Shown here: piece by piece, positions 26,603 to 35,799 of the stretch
Layout: each line of letters starts with the position of its first letter
Numbering within the stretch: the stretch's first letter is position 1
NCBI GenBank assembly: GCA_903842065.1
Contig: CAIMKZ010000100.1
Span: 162,478 to 226,477 of the forward strand
Length of the DNA stretch: 64,000 bases
Origin: an uncultured Acidobacteriaceae bacterium
GTDB taxonomy: Bacteria; Acidobacteriota; Terriglobia; Terriglobales; Acidobacteriaceae
Reading direction: 5' to 3'
The notes under the pieces: generated by a model
The model's input: only the letters and a program-made list of their open reading frames with translations
Databases searched by the model: none
What the model was told of the DNA's origin: nothing
Program-made: the position numbers and the translations under genes

Positions 26603-28102
26603 TCAAAGAATCTTCTTATACGTGGCGAACTCCTCACGGTAGCCCGCCTTCAAAAACGCCTTCTGCGACGATACATTGCCGGCCAGTATCTCGGCTCGGA
26701 TATGCTTGACCGCTGTCCGGTTCTTCTTCAGCCAGTCGCTGCCGGCCAGCAGAATCGCCGTGCCCAGACCCCGGCCATGCCGGCCCGGAGCCAGATAAAT
26801 CGAGACCAGCGCTTCGTCCTTGTCCACATCGTAGCGCAAAGCTCCCGCGGGTTGGCCGTCTGCCTCGGCAATGAAGATAAGGCGGCTGGGATTTTCAAGC
26901 GAACGGGCAAACCAGGTCTCGTGAGCCTCCCAGGAAATCGGCTCCGGACTGTGCGAAGCTGCGATAACCTCCGGAGCATTCCGCCAATTATAGAGAATGC
27001 TGCAATCTCCGGGGCCTGTCGGCCGCAGGATCAGCCGAGGCGCGAAGAATGCCGCTCCCAACCGGCTCAGGCCCTGCCCATCCACCAGCTCCGCGCTGCG
27101 CTCTCCGAGCAGCCTCAACCACTGTGGCGTCTCCATTACCCCGGCCAGCACGCGCGCCAGCGCCGCCTCGCTCACCTCGCCGCAGTCGCCAAGATAAAGC
27201 GTCCTGCCCTGGCTGGCCATGGCCTCGCAGGCCGGCTTCTGGTTGTCGGCCACCGCTAGCACAATAGCCGGCAATCCGAGCGCGCAACGCTCCCAGGTTG
27301 CCGCGCCGCCCGCCCCAACCGACAGATCGGCCGCCGCCATTAGTTCCGCCATACGTCCAGTCTGCACATGGCACATAAAACCGGCGTGAGTGCGGCAGAA
27401 CTCCTCAATTGCCTCGCGGTTTGGGTTGGTTGCGCCCACTACAACGTCGCTCTGGTGATCGCTCCGGCCAAGCGATTGAATCGCACGCAGCGCCTTTGCT
27501 GTCTCGTTGCTTGCATCCACGCCGCCAAAGAAGATTAGGATGCGGCGCACCCGGCCGTCGCGTTGCCTCACATTCGCGCGCTCGCCGGCAAACTCCGGAC
27601 GCAGCATTGCGTATGCCGGACCCTGTAACCGCCGGCAGCCCTCGGGAACCAGCCCATCGTAACGAGTCGCAGCATCGGACTGAAGGTTGGTGTCGATCAG
27701 CAGATCGCAGTCGTGCTCGCGATCGCCCAGGTCGCTGATGACGGCGATGCGGCGCACCAGCGGCCGCAGGTGCCGCTCCCAGCCAAGGCCGATTCCGTAG
27801 TGATCGACGATCAGCCAGTCCACTCCACCTTCGATCCTGGCAGCGATTGCGGCGGTCTCCTCGGCGTCGGTGGACGGCTCCACGCCGCCCAGCCAGGAGT
27901 TGTTTTCCCTTTCGATTGCAGGCAGCCGGTGTACGGTGTAGCCCGCCCCTGCGATCGCATCCAGTATCGAGCCGGAAAGAGGCCGGCATACGAACTCCAC
28001 CACCGCGCCGCGGCGGCGAAGCTCCTCGGCCAGGGCGCTCGTACGAGCCACATGCCCGGTCCCGATGAATCGCGACGAGTCCACACGAATCAGAATTCGC
28101 AT
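26603..28102 (-). CDS. pseGH: PseG-PseH fusion: UDP-sugar hydrolase plus N-acetyltransferase
   Basis: This 499-residue two-domain enzyme performs two non-adjacent steps of pseudaminic acid synthesis. Residues about 1-335 are a GT-B-like PseG/SpsG hydrolase, with RVDSSRFIGTGHVARTSALA at the start, IVDHYGIG and VGAGGAATWERCALGLPAI; it removes UDP from the diacetamido sugar. Residues about 345-499 are a GNAT acetyltransferase (PseH-like), with LYNWRN, YLAPGRHGRGLGTAIL (acetyl-CoA binding) and AFLKAGYREE. The ATG at 28102 follows AGGAGG at 12 bases; an upstream GTG includes that signal inside the frame. Fused arrangements are known but less common than separate genes. Confidence 0.9.
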   Translation of the reverse strand: MRILIRVDSSRFIGTGHVARTSALAEELRRRGAVVEFVCRPLSGSILDAIAGAGYTVHRLPAIERENNSWLGGVEPSTDAEETAAIAARIEGGVDWLIVDHYGIGLGWERHLRPLVRRIAVISDLGDREHDCDLLIDTNLQSDAATRYDGLVPEGCRRLQGPAYAMLRPEFAGERANVRQRDGRVRRILIFFGGVDASNETAKALRAIQSLGRSDHQSDVVVGATNPNREAIEEFCRTHAGFMCHVQTGRMAELMAAADLSVGAGGAATWERCALGLPAIVLAVADNQKPACEAMASQGRTLYLGDCGEVSEAALARVLAGVMETPQWLRLLGERSAELVDGQGLSRLGAAFFAPRLILRPTGPGDCSILYNWRNAPEVIAASHSPEPISWEAHETWFARSLENPSRLIFIAEADGQPAGALRYDVDKDEALVSIYLAPGRHGRGLGTAILLAGSDWLKKNRTAVKHIRAEILAGNVSSQKAFLKAGYREEFATYKKIL

Positions 28103-28207
28103 CGAAGAATCGGGCCTCCTCACTTCCGCGTGCCGCGCGGCTGGCGGCTGGCTGGTTGGCGGAAGACCCGCCGGTTCACGAAGCCTGCTCGCCCGCCCGG
28201 CTTGCTG

Positions 28208-29497
28208 TTACCGCACCTTGAAGAGCGGCTTGAGCGGCTCGCAGCGCAGCAGCTCCTTCATGTGGTGGTTGCCGACCGCATCGCAAAGAATCGGAATCAC
28301 CTCGCCGTAGACTGCGAGCAAGCGGGTAACGTCGGCGCTTGAGTGCGCGTAGCTGATGTTGTGCGTCGCCAGCGATAGAACCCCGCGGGCAAACATCTCC
28401 TGCAAATACAGCGACTTGATCTCCCAGGCCGCGTATCCGCCCGCATCCTGGATGGTCAGGAAAGACCAGGTTGGATGCCCGGCTACGCCCAGAATGTGGC
28501 CCGCCCCGTGATGCGCGATCGTCTCCCGGAGCCCGGTCTGAATAGCCTCGCCGGTTACCGTCATCGTGGCAATCACCGGCTCCCGTTGCAGCTTCTGCAT
28601 CGTAGCCAGCGAGGCGGCCAGCGACAGCGTCTCGCCGCCGAAGGTGAACGAGAAGAAGACCTCTTCCATCAGCTTCATGATGTCGGCGCGGCCAGCCACC
28701 GCCGATACCGGGTACCCGTTGGCCAGTCCCTTGCCGAAGGTGGCCAGATCCGGCGTGACGCCGAACAGTTCCTGCGCGCCGCCATTGCTGTAGCGGAAGC
28801 CGGTGATCGTCTCGTCGAAGACCAGCACCGCGCCATTCTTGCGGCAGAGCTGCTGCACTTCGTGCAGAAAGTTGTTGGCCGGCGCAGTGACATTCATCGG
28901 CTCCAGAATCACGGCCGCAACCTGATCCGGGTAGTCGCGGAAGATCTTATGCAGCGATTCGAGATCGTTGTACGTAAACAGATGCGTCAGCGCGCTGGTC
29001 GAAGCTGGAATGCCCAGATTCCGTGTCGTCGCGCCGATGTACCAGTCCTGCCAGCCGTGATACCCGCAGGCAGCCACATGGTCCCGCCCCGTGAAGGCCC
29101 GCGCAATGCGGATCGCGCCCGCGGTAGCGTCCGAGCCGTTCTTGCCAAACCGCACCGCCTCCGCGCAGGGAACCATCTCAACAATCTTCTCCGCAACCTC
29201 GATTTCAATCGGGTGAGGCAGCGAGAAGATGATGCCGTCCGCCAGCTGAGCCTGCACCGCCGCGGTTACATCGGGGTCGTTGTAACCCAGCGTGACCGCG
29301 CAGAGGCTGTTGATGAAGTCTAGGTATTCGTTGCCGTCCACATCCCACAGGTGGCTGCCCTGAGCCCGCTTCGCAAAGTACGGTGAAACACCCAGCGGGT
29401 ACTGTGTGCGGCTCTTGCTGAAGGTCTGTGTCCCCAGCGGGATTACTCGCAACGCCCGCTCAAGTAGGGCTTCTGACTGAATATACCGACTGCTCAT
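28208..29497 (-). CDS. Class III aminotransferase (glutamate-1-semialdehyde aminomutase-like)
   Basis: This 429-residue PLP enzyme has fold-type I. The N-terminus reads SRTQYPLGVSPYF then DVDGNEYLDFINSLCAVTLGY; RFGKNGSDATAGAIRIARAFTG is the substrate-binding region, VLVFDETITGFRY holds the PLP Asp, and DLATFGKGLANGYPVSA holds the Schiff-base Lys (about residue 260). It resembles HemL but lies in a sugar pathway, so it probably aminates a sugar or sugar-acid rather than making haem precursor. It is two bases downstream of the cytidylyltransferase. Confidence 0.83.
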   Translation of the reverse strand: MSSRYIQSEALLERALRVIPLGTQTFSKSRTQYPLGVSPYFAKRAQGSHLWDVDGNEYLDFINSLCAVTLGYNDPDVTAAVQAQLADGIIFSLPHPIEIEVAEKIVEMVPCAEAVRFGKNGSDATAGAIRIARAFTGRDHVAACGYHGWQDWYIGATTRNLGIPASTSALTHLFTYNDLESLHKIFRDYPDQVAAVILEPMNVTAPANNFLHEVQQLCRKNGAVLVFDETITGFRYSNGGAQELFGVTPDLATFGKGLANGYPVSAVAGRADIMKLMEEVFFSFTFGGETLSLAASLATMQKLQREPVIATMTVTGEAIQTGLRETIAHHGAGHILGVAGHPTWSFLTIQDAGGYAAWEIKSLYLQEMFARGVLSLATHNISYAHSSADVTRLLAVYGEVIPILCDAVGNHHMKELLRCEPLKPLFKVR

Positions 29498-29499
29498 AA

Positions 29500-30273
29500 C
29501 TAGCCTTTCTGTCCTTGTAAGAAGATCTCATCCTGAAGCACGGATTTCGCCAAGCCTTCATTGCGCACAGGCAGATTCCCGTCGCGGTTGAATGTCGGGT
29601 GGTTCTCCAGCAACTCGAGTATCTGCGCCAGACCGAAGTTCGGGTCCACCGGGTAAAGCTGCGCAAATATCTTGCGCACAAACTCCAGATCCTCAGGAAC
29701 ATCCACCGTCCAGCGCAGATCCGCCCGGTTTGGCGTAATCGCACAGTTCCGCAGCCTGAAACGCTCCGGCCGCCGGTAGAGGAACGGCGTAACATGTTCG
29801 CGGGCCGAGGGAAGATCGGCCTCCCGCCACGCTGCTTCGAGGCAGGCAAAGCGCATCACCTCGACATCCAGCCCGTCCGGATACGACGGCTCGATCGTGT
29901 TGCTTGTATAGTCGAATCCGCCTGCAACGTGAGTCTCGATCACCTGGTCGATCACCTCGGGGTCCGACAGCGGGCAATCGCCTGTCAGCCGCACCACGTG
30001 GTCAGGCTTGTGCGGAGCCGCAGCCTGATAAAACCGGTCCAGAACATCGTTCAGGCTTCCGCGAAACACGGCTATAGCGTTCTGTTCGCAAAACTGCGCC
30101 AAGGGGTCATCGAGCGGCTCGATACTGGTGGCCACCACCAGCCTGTCGAGTCTCTTCGATCGCTTTACCCGCTCGATCTGCCGGCCCAGCATGGGCACAT
30201 CGAGGATCGGCTGAAGCACCTTCCCGGGGAACCGGGTCGATGACATGCGCGCTTGTATTACTCCTAGAACCAT
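29500..30273 (-). CDS. SpsF-type cytidylyltransferase
   Basis: This 257-residue nucleotidyltransferase has the motif VIQARMSSTRFPGKVL (5-20), which binds the nucleotide, and RLTGDCPLSDPEVIDQ (about 98-113), with the metal-binding Asp. This is the SpsF family, which takes the place of CMP-nonulosonate synthetase (PseF) in Bacillus spore-coat and some flagellin-glycosylation loci. It probably activates the product of PseI with CTP. It overlaps no neighbour but is two bases from the aminotransferase gene. Confidence 0.82.
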   Translation of the reverse strand: MVLGVIQARMSSTRFPGKVLQPILDVPMLGRQIERVKRSKRLDRLVVATSIEPLDDPLAQFCEQNAIAVFRGSLNDVLDRFYQAAAPHKPDHVVRLTGDCPLSDPEVIDQVIETHVAGGFDYTSNTIEPSYPDGLDVEVMRFACLEAAWREADLPSAREHVTPFLYRRPERFRLRNCAITPNRADLRWTVDVPEDLEFVRKIFAQLYPVDPNFGLAQILELLENHPTFNRDGNLPVRNEGLAKSVLQDEIFLQGQKG

Positions 30274-30381
30274 CAGGTTGCTCCAATAACGGGAACCACC
30301 GCCGCATCGCTGCGGAACTCCCGGGGCGGATAATCGGGCCTGGGTCTTATTGCTCTCTATCTACTTTCAGTCCCACAGCAA

Positions 30382-31257
30382 TTACTTCACAAGTTGAACC
30401 GGCCTCTGCGGCCACTGACTTGGGTTAATCAATACCTCGTCCGAACAGGCAAACTCACGTAATCTGTCCACATCCAGGTTCACCCGGCTGGCTGCTACGA
30501 TCTCTTCAAGATGAGACCGGCACACGACGCCAACCAGCATCACATCCACCTCGGCTACCGCCTGTACAAACCCGAGCGCCGCCTCGACAGTCGTTACATG
30601 CATGCTCCGGCAGCACTCCCGAAAAGCGCTTAAACGTTCGCGATACTTCGCCAGCGGCCCTTCAAGCTGCCCGGGCTCCATCAGCAGCAGACCCTGCAAA
30701 AACACCGAGCGGGTGTGAATCTCCACGCCCAGCGCCTTCAACCGGCGCAGCATTCCATCGTCCAGCAGCCGTTGATCGAAGACATTGAGAGGCGCCTGAA
30801 TCAGATCGATCTCATACCGCCCGAGGATCGCGTCAAGCTCCCGGCTGTCGTATATCGACACCCCGAAGCGGCGGATGCGGCCCGACTCTCTGAGCCTCAC
30901 CAGCTCGGCGTAGATCTGCTCGCCTCCGGGGCCGGTAAGCGCGGAAGAGCGGTGCAGAAGCAGCCCGTGAATCCGGTCGCGACGCAGCCGCTTGAGCGAG
31001 CAGTCCAGATCTTCCGCCACCGTTCTACCCGAACCCAGATCGACCCGGGTCTTGGTGACGATGCGAAACGAGTCGTCCGCTAGCGCGCCCAGCGTATCTT
31101 CGCTCTGCCCGTATGCCGGGGCGGTATCGAGTACGCAGATTCCCTGCGATTGCGCGTACCCGAGGATCGATTCCACTTCCTGAGCCGCAACCTGCCCGCT
31201 GGAATTTGAGATGCCGTAGTCCAGCCCGAACTGCGCGGTTCCGAGACCGATCGTCAT
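30382..31257 (-). CDS. Aldo/keto reductase
   Basis: This 291-residue TIM-barrel oxidoreductase is NADPH-dependent by family. TAQFGLDYGISN is at the N-terminus, CVLDTAPAYGQSEDTLG holds the catalytic Asp and Tyr (about 47-55), VTKTRVD the Lys and GLLLHRS the His. Aldo/keto reductases of this type recur in nonulosonate and flagellin-glycosylation clusters, probably reducing a keto-sugar. It overlaps pseC by four bases, so it is translationally coupled to that gene. Confidence 0.85.
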   Translation of the reverse strand: MTIGLGTAQFGLDYGISNSSGQVAAQEVESILGYAQSQGICVLDTAPAYGQSEDTLGALADDSFRIVTKTRVDLGSGRTVAEDLDCSLKRLRRDRIHGLLLHRSSALTGPGGEQIYAELVRLRESGRIRRFGVSIYDSRELDAILGRYEIDLIQAPLNVFDQRLLDDGMLRRLKALGVEIHTRSVFLQGLLLMEPGQLEGPLAKYRERLSAFRECCRSMHVTTVEAALGFVQAVAEVDVMLVGVVCRSHLEEIVAASRVNLDVDRLREFACSDEVLINPSQWPQRPVQLVK

Positions 31258-32420
31258 GCCAGCGCCCTCTTCAGGCAGCCAACCACATATTCCTGCTGTG
31301 TTTCTGTCAGAGAGAAGTAAAGCGGCAGACTGATCGCTCGGCTGTAGTAGGCCTCGGCCTCGGGGAAGTCCCCAGGCTTGAAGCCCATTTGGCGGTACCA
31401 GGGCTGAAGATGAACCGGGATGTAATGCACATTGGCCAGAACGCCATCGGCGCGCAGCCGATCGAACACCGCGCGGCGCGCTGTCTCCTTGACCTGGATG
31501 ACGTACAGGTGCCAGGCCGAACGGCCATCCGGACTCTGCCAGGGCGTAGTAACGGCCACATCCCGCAGCAACTCGTCGTAGCGTGCCGCCAGCATCCGCC
31601 GGCGGGCAACAAACTCGTCGACGCGGGCCAGCTGGCTGGTGCCGAGCGCTGCCTGAATGTCGGTGATCCGGTAGTTGTACCCCAGGTCCACCTGCTCGTA
31701 GTACCAGCCGCCTTGCTCGGCGTCCGCGCTCATCTGCTTTGGATCGCGCGTGATGCCGTGCGTACGAAGCATCTGCAGCCGTGCATGCAGCTCGGGATCG
31801 TTGGTCAGCGCTATGCCGCCCTCGCCCGTGGTAATGATCTTGACCGGGTGAAAGCTGAAGACCGTAATGTCGGCGTGGACCGATGAGCCGATCTTGGCCC
31901 CCAGATAGTCGCCGCCGATGGCATGGCTGGCATCCTCGATGATCCGGAATCCATATCTGCGCCCAAGCTCAGCGATCTCGCGCATCTCCGCCGACTGGCC
32001 ACTGAAGTCCACCGGCACCACCACTTTGGGCAGCCGCCCGGCCGTGCGCGCCGTCTCCAGCTTGCGCTCCAGAGCCTCCACGCTCAGGTTATAGCTCTTC
32101 GGATCGATGTCGACGAAGTCCACCTCCGCCCCGCAGTAAAGACCGCAGTTGGCTGAGGCTACAAAGGTGTTCGGCGTCGTCCAAAGCAGGTCGCCCGGCC
32201 CGAGATCGAGTGCGCGGCAAGCCATGTGCAGCGCCGCCGTAGCGTTTGCTACCGCTGTGCCGAAGCCGGCCCCCGAGTAGCTCGCTACCGATTCTTCGAA
32301 CCGCACCACAGCAGGACCCTGCGTCAGAAAGTCCGAACGCAGTACCGCAATTACGGCTTCGATATCTTCGTCCGAGATCGTCTGCCGCCCGTAAGGAATC
32401 GGTTTTGCCGCTTCGTTCAT
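31254..32420 (-). CDS. pseC: UDP-4-amino-4,6-dideoxy-N-acetyl-beta-L-altrosamine transaminase
   Basis: This 388-residue DegT/DnrJ/EryC1-type PLP aminotransferase catalyses the second step of the pathway, aminating the 4-keto sugar made by PseB. IPYGRQTISDEDIEAV is the standard PseC opening; EDASHAIGGDY contains the PLP-contact Asp and DITVFSFHPVKIITTGEGG the Schiff-base Lys (about residue 187). NYRITDIQAALG is also typical. It overlaps pseB and the aldo/keto reductase gene by four bases each. Confidence 0.93.
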   Translation of the reverse strand: MNEAAKPIPYGRQTISDEDIEAVIAVLRSDFLTQGPAVVRFEESVASYSGAGFGTAVANATAALHMACRALDLGPGDLLWTTPNTFVASANCGLYCGAEVDFVDIDPKSYNLSVEALERKLETARTAGRLPKVVVPVDFSGQSAEMREIAELGRRYGFRIIEDASHAIGGDYLGAKIGSSVHADITVFSFHPVKIITTGEGGIALTNDPELHARLQMLRTHGITRDPKQMSADAEQGGWYYEQVDLGYNYRITDIQAALGTSQLARVDEFVARRRMLAARYDELLRDVAVTTPWQSPDGRSAWHLYVIQVKETARRAVFDRLRADGVLANVHYIPVHLQPWYRQMGFKPGDFPEAEAYYSRAISLPLYFSLTETQQEYVVGCLKRALA

Positions 32421-33454
32421 CGAGCTGTGCTCTGGGCCTTCAGTACCGGCTCAAATCCCCGGCTGCGATTCAGCTGTTGAAGCTCTTCGACGGAAAGAAA
32501 CTCCGGGTTGTTATTCGAGTTGTACTCAAAGCCCTGACGGACCGGCCCACCCCGCTCGCCGAGACGGTTGATGGCGAAATTGACGGCATCGACAAAAAGA
32601 ATGCTCGGTTGGATCACAAAGTGGTCGTCGAACTCCAGTGTCAGATGCGAGTCGTCGGCCGGGCACATCACCTCGTGGAGCTTCTCGCCGGGGCGGATGC
32701 CGATGATCTTCGTCGGGAATCCGGGCGCCATCGACTCACACAGGTCGAGGATGCGCATCGAGGGAATTTTGGGAACGAAGATCTCGCCGCCCTGCATACG
32801 CTGGAAGTTCCGCATCACAAACTCCACTCCATCCTGGAGCGTAATCCAGAAGCGGGTCATCTCCGGATGCGTAACCGGCAAAGCTTCTATCTTCTCGGCC
32901 AGCAGCTTGGCAAAGTACGGCACCACGGAGCCGCGCGAACCTACCACGTTGCCGTAGCGGCAGACCGCGAAACGCGTCCGATGGCCGCCCGCCATATTAT
33001 TCGCCGCCACAAACAGCTTGTCCGAGCACAGCTTCGTCGCGCCGTACAAGTTAATAGGATTGGCGGCCTTGTCCGTTGAAAGGGCGATAACTTTCTCGAC
33101 CTCGCAGGCAATTGCCGCGTTAATCACATTGGTCGCGCCGTCGACGTTGGTCTTGATGCACTCAATCGGGTTGTATTCCGCTGTCGGCACCTGCTTAAGC
33201 GCGGCGGCATGAACCACGTAATCGATGCCCCGCATCGCCTGCCGCAATCGCTCACCATCGCGAACATCGCCCACAAAAAAGCGGATCAGCGGCGACTGAT
33301 ACTCGGGGAGCTGCTGCATCTCGAACTGTTTGAACTCGTCGCGCGAGAAGATAACCAGCCGCTTCGGCTTGAACCGCTCCAGAATCGTCTTGGCGAACAG
33401 CCGCCCGAAAGAGCCGGTCCCGCCCGTAATCAATACGCCTTTATCGTTTAACAT
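32417..33454 (-). CDS. pseB: UDP-N-acetylglucosamine 4,6-dehydratase (inverting)
   Basis: This 345-residue extended SDR enzyme begins pseudaminic acid synthesis by converting UDP-GlcNAc to the 4-keto-6-deoxy-L-arabino sugar. The nucleotide motif is TGGTGSFGR (10-18), FSRDEFKQFEMQ follows, AAALKQVPTAEYNPIECI is highly conserved in PseB, and NLYGATK has the Tyr-x3-Lys pair (about 137-141). The start lies 239 bp downstream of the Wzz-like gene in a gap without an ORF, so pseB may have its own promoter. Confidence 0.94.
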   Translation of the reverse strand: MLNDKGVLITGGTGSFGRLFAKTILERFKPKRLVIFSRDEFKQFEMQQLPEYQSPLIRFFVGDVRDGERLRQAMRGIDYVVHAAALKQVPTAEYNPIECIKTNVDGATNVINAAIACEVEKVIALSTDKAANPINLYGATKLCSDKLFVAANNMAGGHRTRFAVCRYGNVVGSRGSVVPYFAKLLAEKIEALPVTHPEMTRFWITLQDGVEFVMRNFQRMQGGEIFVPKIPSMRILDLCESMAPGFPTKIIGIRPGEKLHEVMCPADDSHLTLEFDDHFVIQPSILFVDAVNFAINRLGERGGPVRQGFEYNSNNNPEFLSVEELQQLNRSRGFEPVLKAQSTAR

Positions 33455-33693
33455 CCTGCCCTCCGGTGTCTGAAATGCATGGCCCTGAATGAAACGGCCC
33501 CGATCGGAAGACGCACAGCTTCAGGCTTCTGATTTCAAAAAGTAATACTAGTTTAACTCCGGTGCCCATCGCCATCTTACATGCCTTCCACTACTTGCCG
33601 CATTTCCCAGTCAAGTGGTTACCTGTTCGGGAATCAATCCCAAATCATGCTTGGCAGATCGGATTGCGCTTCAGCTCCTGACGCGGCCTTTTG

Positions 33694-34938
33694 CTATCTC
33701 TTCCAGGCTGCCCTAAGTGTTTCAAGCCTTCCCCGCGTTACTTCGTTGGCCTTCAACAGCGCCCAACACTCAAGTCCCAGAACCCAGAAGAACGAAAGGA
33801 AGAGCGCCAGTAGTACCGCGCCACCGACGATCAGCTTCCGGCGGGGCCTGGTGCGAACCTCGGCGGAAACCGCGCGATCCAGCACCTGAATCGTCGTGCT
33901 TTGCCGCCCCTCGTCCAGTTTGGCCGCTTCATACTGTCGCAGCAGAATCTCCATCAATGCTTCGTGGTACTTCACTTCCCTGTAGTGGCGAATGTAGTCC
34001 AGCCCCGCCGTTGGAAGCGCCGCGGTGGAAAGCATCGAACCACTGCCCTCGTTCTGCCGTTCGAACTTGCTCAACTGCTCCCGCAGGCCCGCCAGTTGGC
34101 CGCGAAGCTCGATGACGGCGGCGTTGTTCTCGGTTCCGTATACTTCCACAGCGCGTAGCTGCACCTCGCGCTCGGCAATCTGCTGGTATAGCCTGCCGAT
34201 CCCCTCCATCGTCACCTGCGTCTGGCGCTCGGGAGAGATCAGTTTCGAAGTCTTCTGCATCTCGATCATCGAGTTTTCGGCTTGTACCAGGGACTCGCGC
34301 TCGCCGTCCAGCTGCCCCTCGAAGAACTTCCTCCGCTCAACCGCTTCGCTCAGGTTCAGCGCCTGGTTAAAGCGCGATAGCTCCTCGACGAAACCATTCG
34401 CGATCTCGGCCGCGCGCTTCGGATCTTCGTCCTGAACCACGATCGAGATGATGTTACCCTTCTCGGCGGTCAGGATTACGCGCGCGTTCAGCTTCAGCCG
34501 GCAAGCCGTACGCAGCTTGGTCTTGTATACATCCATCAAGTGAAAGCGATCGATGATCGCATCGGTGATCGAGCGGCTGGCGAGCATCGACACATAGACG
34601 TCCGTCGGGTTCCGGAGTGCCGAGCTCAGGTCCTTGCTCGCGGCCAGACCCGCCAGCGAGGAGCTGGCAAACAGTGACGTGACCGAAGGGGTTTGCTGGG
34701 GCAGCAGAATCTTGGTTTGGGATTCGTAGATACTGGGCGTGATCAGCGACCAGACGGCGCTTACTACGCCCGAAGCCAGAACGAAATAGAGTATGCTGCG
34801 ACGACGCCGGATGAGCGCATGCAGCAGAGATACGAACCAGCTCTCCCCAGCACGGCTTCCCGCCGCTTCAGGTAGATTCTCCTCTACCCTGGAATCTCGC
34901 GTTGCACTCACCTGGCCTCCAGACGCATGTACTACCAA
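33694..34938 (-). CDS. Wzz/GumC-like chain-length regulator
   Basis: This 414-residue polysaccharide co-polymerase has one membrane segment near residues 42-62 after an RRRRS basic stretch, and another near 378-398 after RRKLIV. The large periplasmic part is helical and coiled-coil prone (about 200-300). The N-terminal Wzz domain includes ISPSIYESQTKILLP-type sequence (TPSIYESQTKILLP). There is no fused tyrosine kinase. It would set chain length and couple polymerisation to the Wza-like export channel at 36355. Confidence 0.85.
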   Translation of the reverse strand: MVVHASGGQVSATRDSRVEENLPEAAGSRAGESWFVSLLHALIRRRRSILYFVLASGVVSAVWSLITPSIYESQTKILLPQQTPSVTSLFASSSLAGLAASKDLSSALRNPTDVYVSMLASRSITDAIIDRFHLMDVYKTKLRTACRLKLNARVILTAEKGNIISIVVQDEDPKRAAEIANGFVEELSRFNQALNLSEAVERRKFFEGQLDGERESLVQAENSMIEMQKTSKLISPERQTQVTMEGIGRLYQQIAEREVQLRAVEVYGTENNAAVIELRGQLAGLREQLSKFERQNEGSGSMLSTAALPTAGLDYIRHYREVKYHEALMEILLRQYEAAKLDEGRQSTTIQVLDRAVSAEVRTRPRRKLIVGGAVLLALFLSFFWVLGLECWALLKANEVTRGRLETLRAAWKR

Positions 34939-35055
34939 TATCTCTACCGGCGGCAGAGGAACTCACGCACCTGCGCGAGCCCGCCGCTGGATGGATGGAA
35001 TTATAAATGTATACGCTTTGCCGCGCCCGGCTGGCAGTGTACGTGAAAGCGCTGT

Positions 35056-35799
35056 CTATTTCGCGCCAATGCGCAACAGGACGGCTGGAATCGTACGAAA
35101 CAGAATGCGGAAATCCTCGCGCAACTTCCAGTCCATCACATAGCTGGCATCCAGCCTCACGCGCTCGTCATACTCGACGTTGCAGCGCCCCGACACCTGC
35201 CACAACCCGGAAAGACCAGGCATGGCGGCCAGATAGTATGGCAGGTACTGCCCGTAATACTGCATCTCGCACTTCACGATCGGCCGTGGTCCTACCAGTG
35301 ACATCTCGCCACGGATCACGTTGACCAGCTGGGGCAGCTCATCGATACTCCAGTTGCGAAGGAAACGTCCGATCGGCGTTATCCGAGGGTCCGCCTCGTG
35401 CTTCCTCATCCGCCAGAACAGATGGTGGTGCGCTCCGTCGTCCGCGCCCTCGCGGCTGGCCATTTCCGCCGCTGTATACATAGAACGGAATTTCTTGATC
35501 CGGAAGGGTTTGCCGTTGCGTCCGATGCGCTCCTCGCTGTAAAACGCACCCCCTTGCGAGGTCACGCGGACCAGAAATGCTATTAGCAGGCAAGGCACAA
35601 ACAACGCTACTGACAATGGCAGCGCAATCGCCAGATCAAGAACCCGCTTGGCAAAGCTGTATCGCCAGTTGGCGATCTCTTCAAACTGCATCAAGCGGCT
35701 GGCGAAGTCCAGATCGCCAATTCGTTCTATTTCTCCGGCCTCGGCAATCCTACCTTCAAGCGCGGCATTACTTAGTAGAAAGCTCACTGTTGCCCTCAA
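35056..35799 (-). CDS. Undecaprenyl-phosphate sugar phosphotransferase (initiating transferase)
   Basis: This 247-residue monotopic membrane enzyme corresponds to the catalytic C-terminal part of WcaJ/RfbP proteins. One hydrophobic segment (about 50-75) is followed by KKFRSMYTAAE, DELPQLVNVIRGEMSLVGPRP (catalytic Asp-Glu region, about 160-180) and MPGLSGLWQVSGR. It transfers a sugar-1-phosphate onto undecaprenyl phosphate to prime the repeat unit. The usual four-helix N-terminal domain is absent, as in many small PglC-like versions. It is the first gene of the minus-strand cluster. Confidence 0.9.
   Translation of the reverse strand: MRATVSFLLSNAALEGRIAEAGEIERIGDLDFASRLMQFEEIANWRYSFAKRVLDLAIALPLSVALFVPCLLIAFLVRVTSQGGAFYSEERIGRNGKPFRIKKFRSMYTAAEMASREGADDGAHHHLFWRMRKHEADPRITPIGRFLRNWSIDELPQLVNVIRGEMSLVGPRPIVKCEMQYYGQYLPYYLAAMPGLSGLWQVSGRCNVEYDERVRLDASYVMDWKLREDFRILFRTIPAVLLRIGAK

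Noticed and set aside
26584..26637. Longer N-terminus for pseI
   Set aside because: The 18 extra residues overlap the pseGH gene and lack homology; the GTG at 26583 has GGAGGAAGAGG and gives the normal NeuB length.
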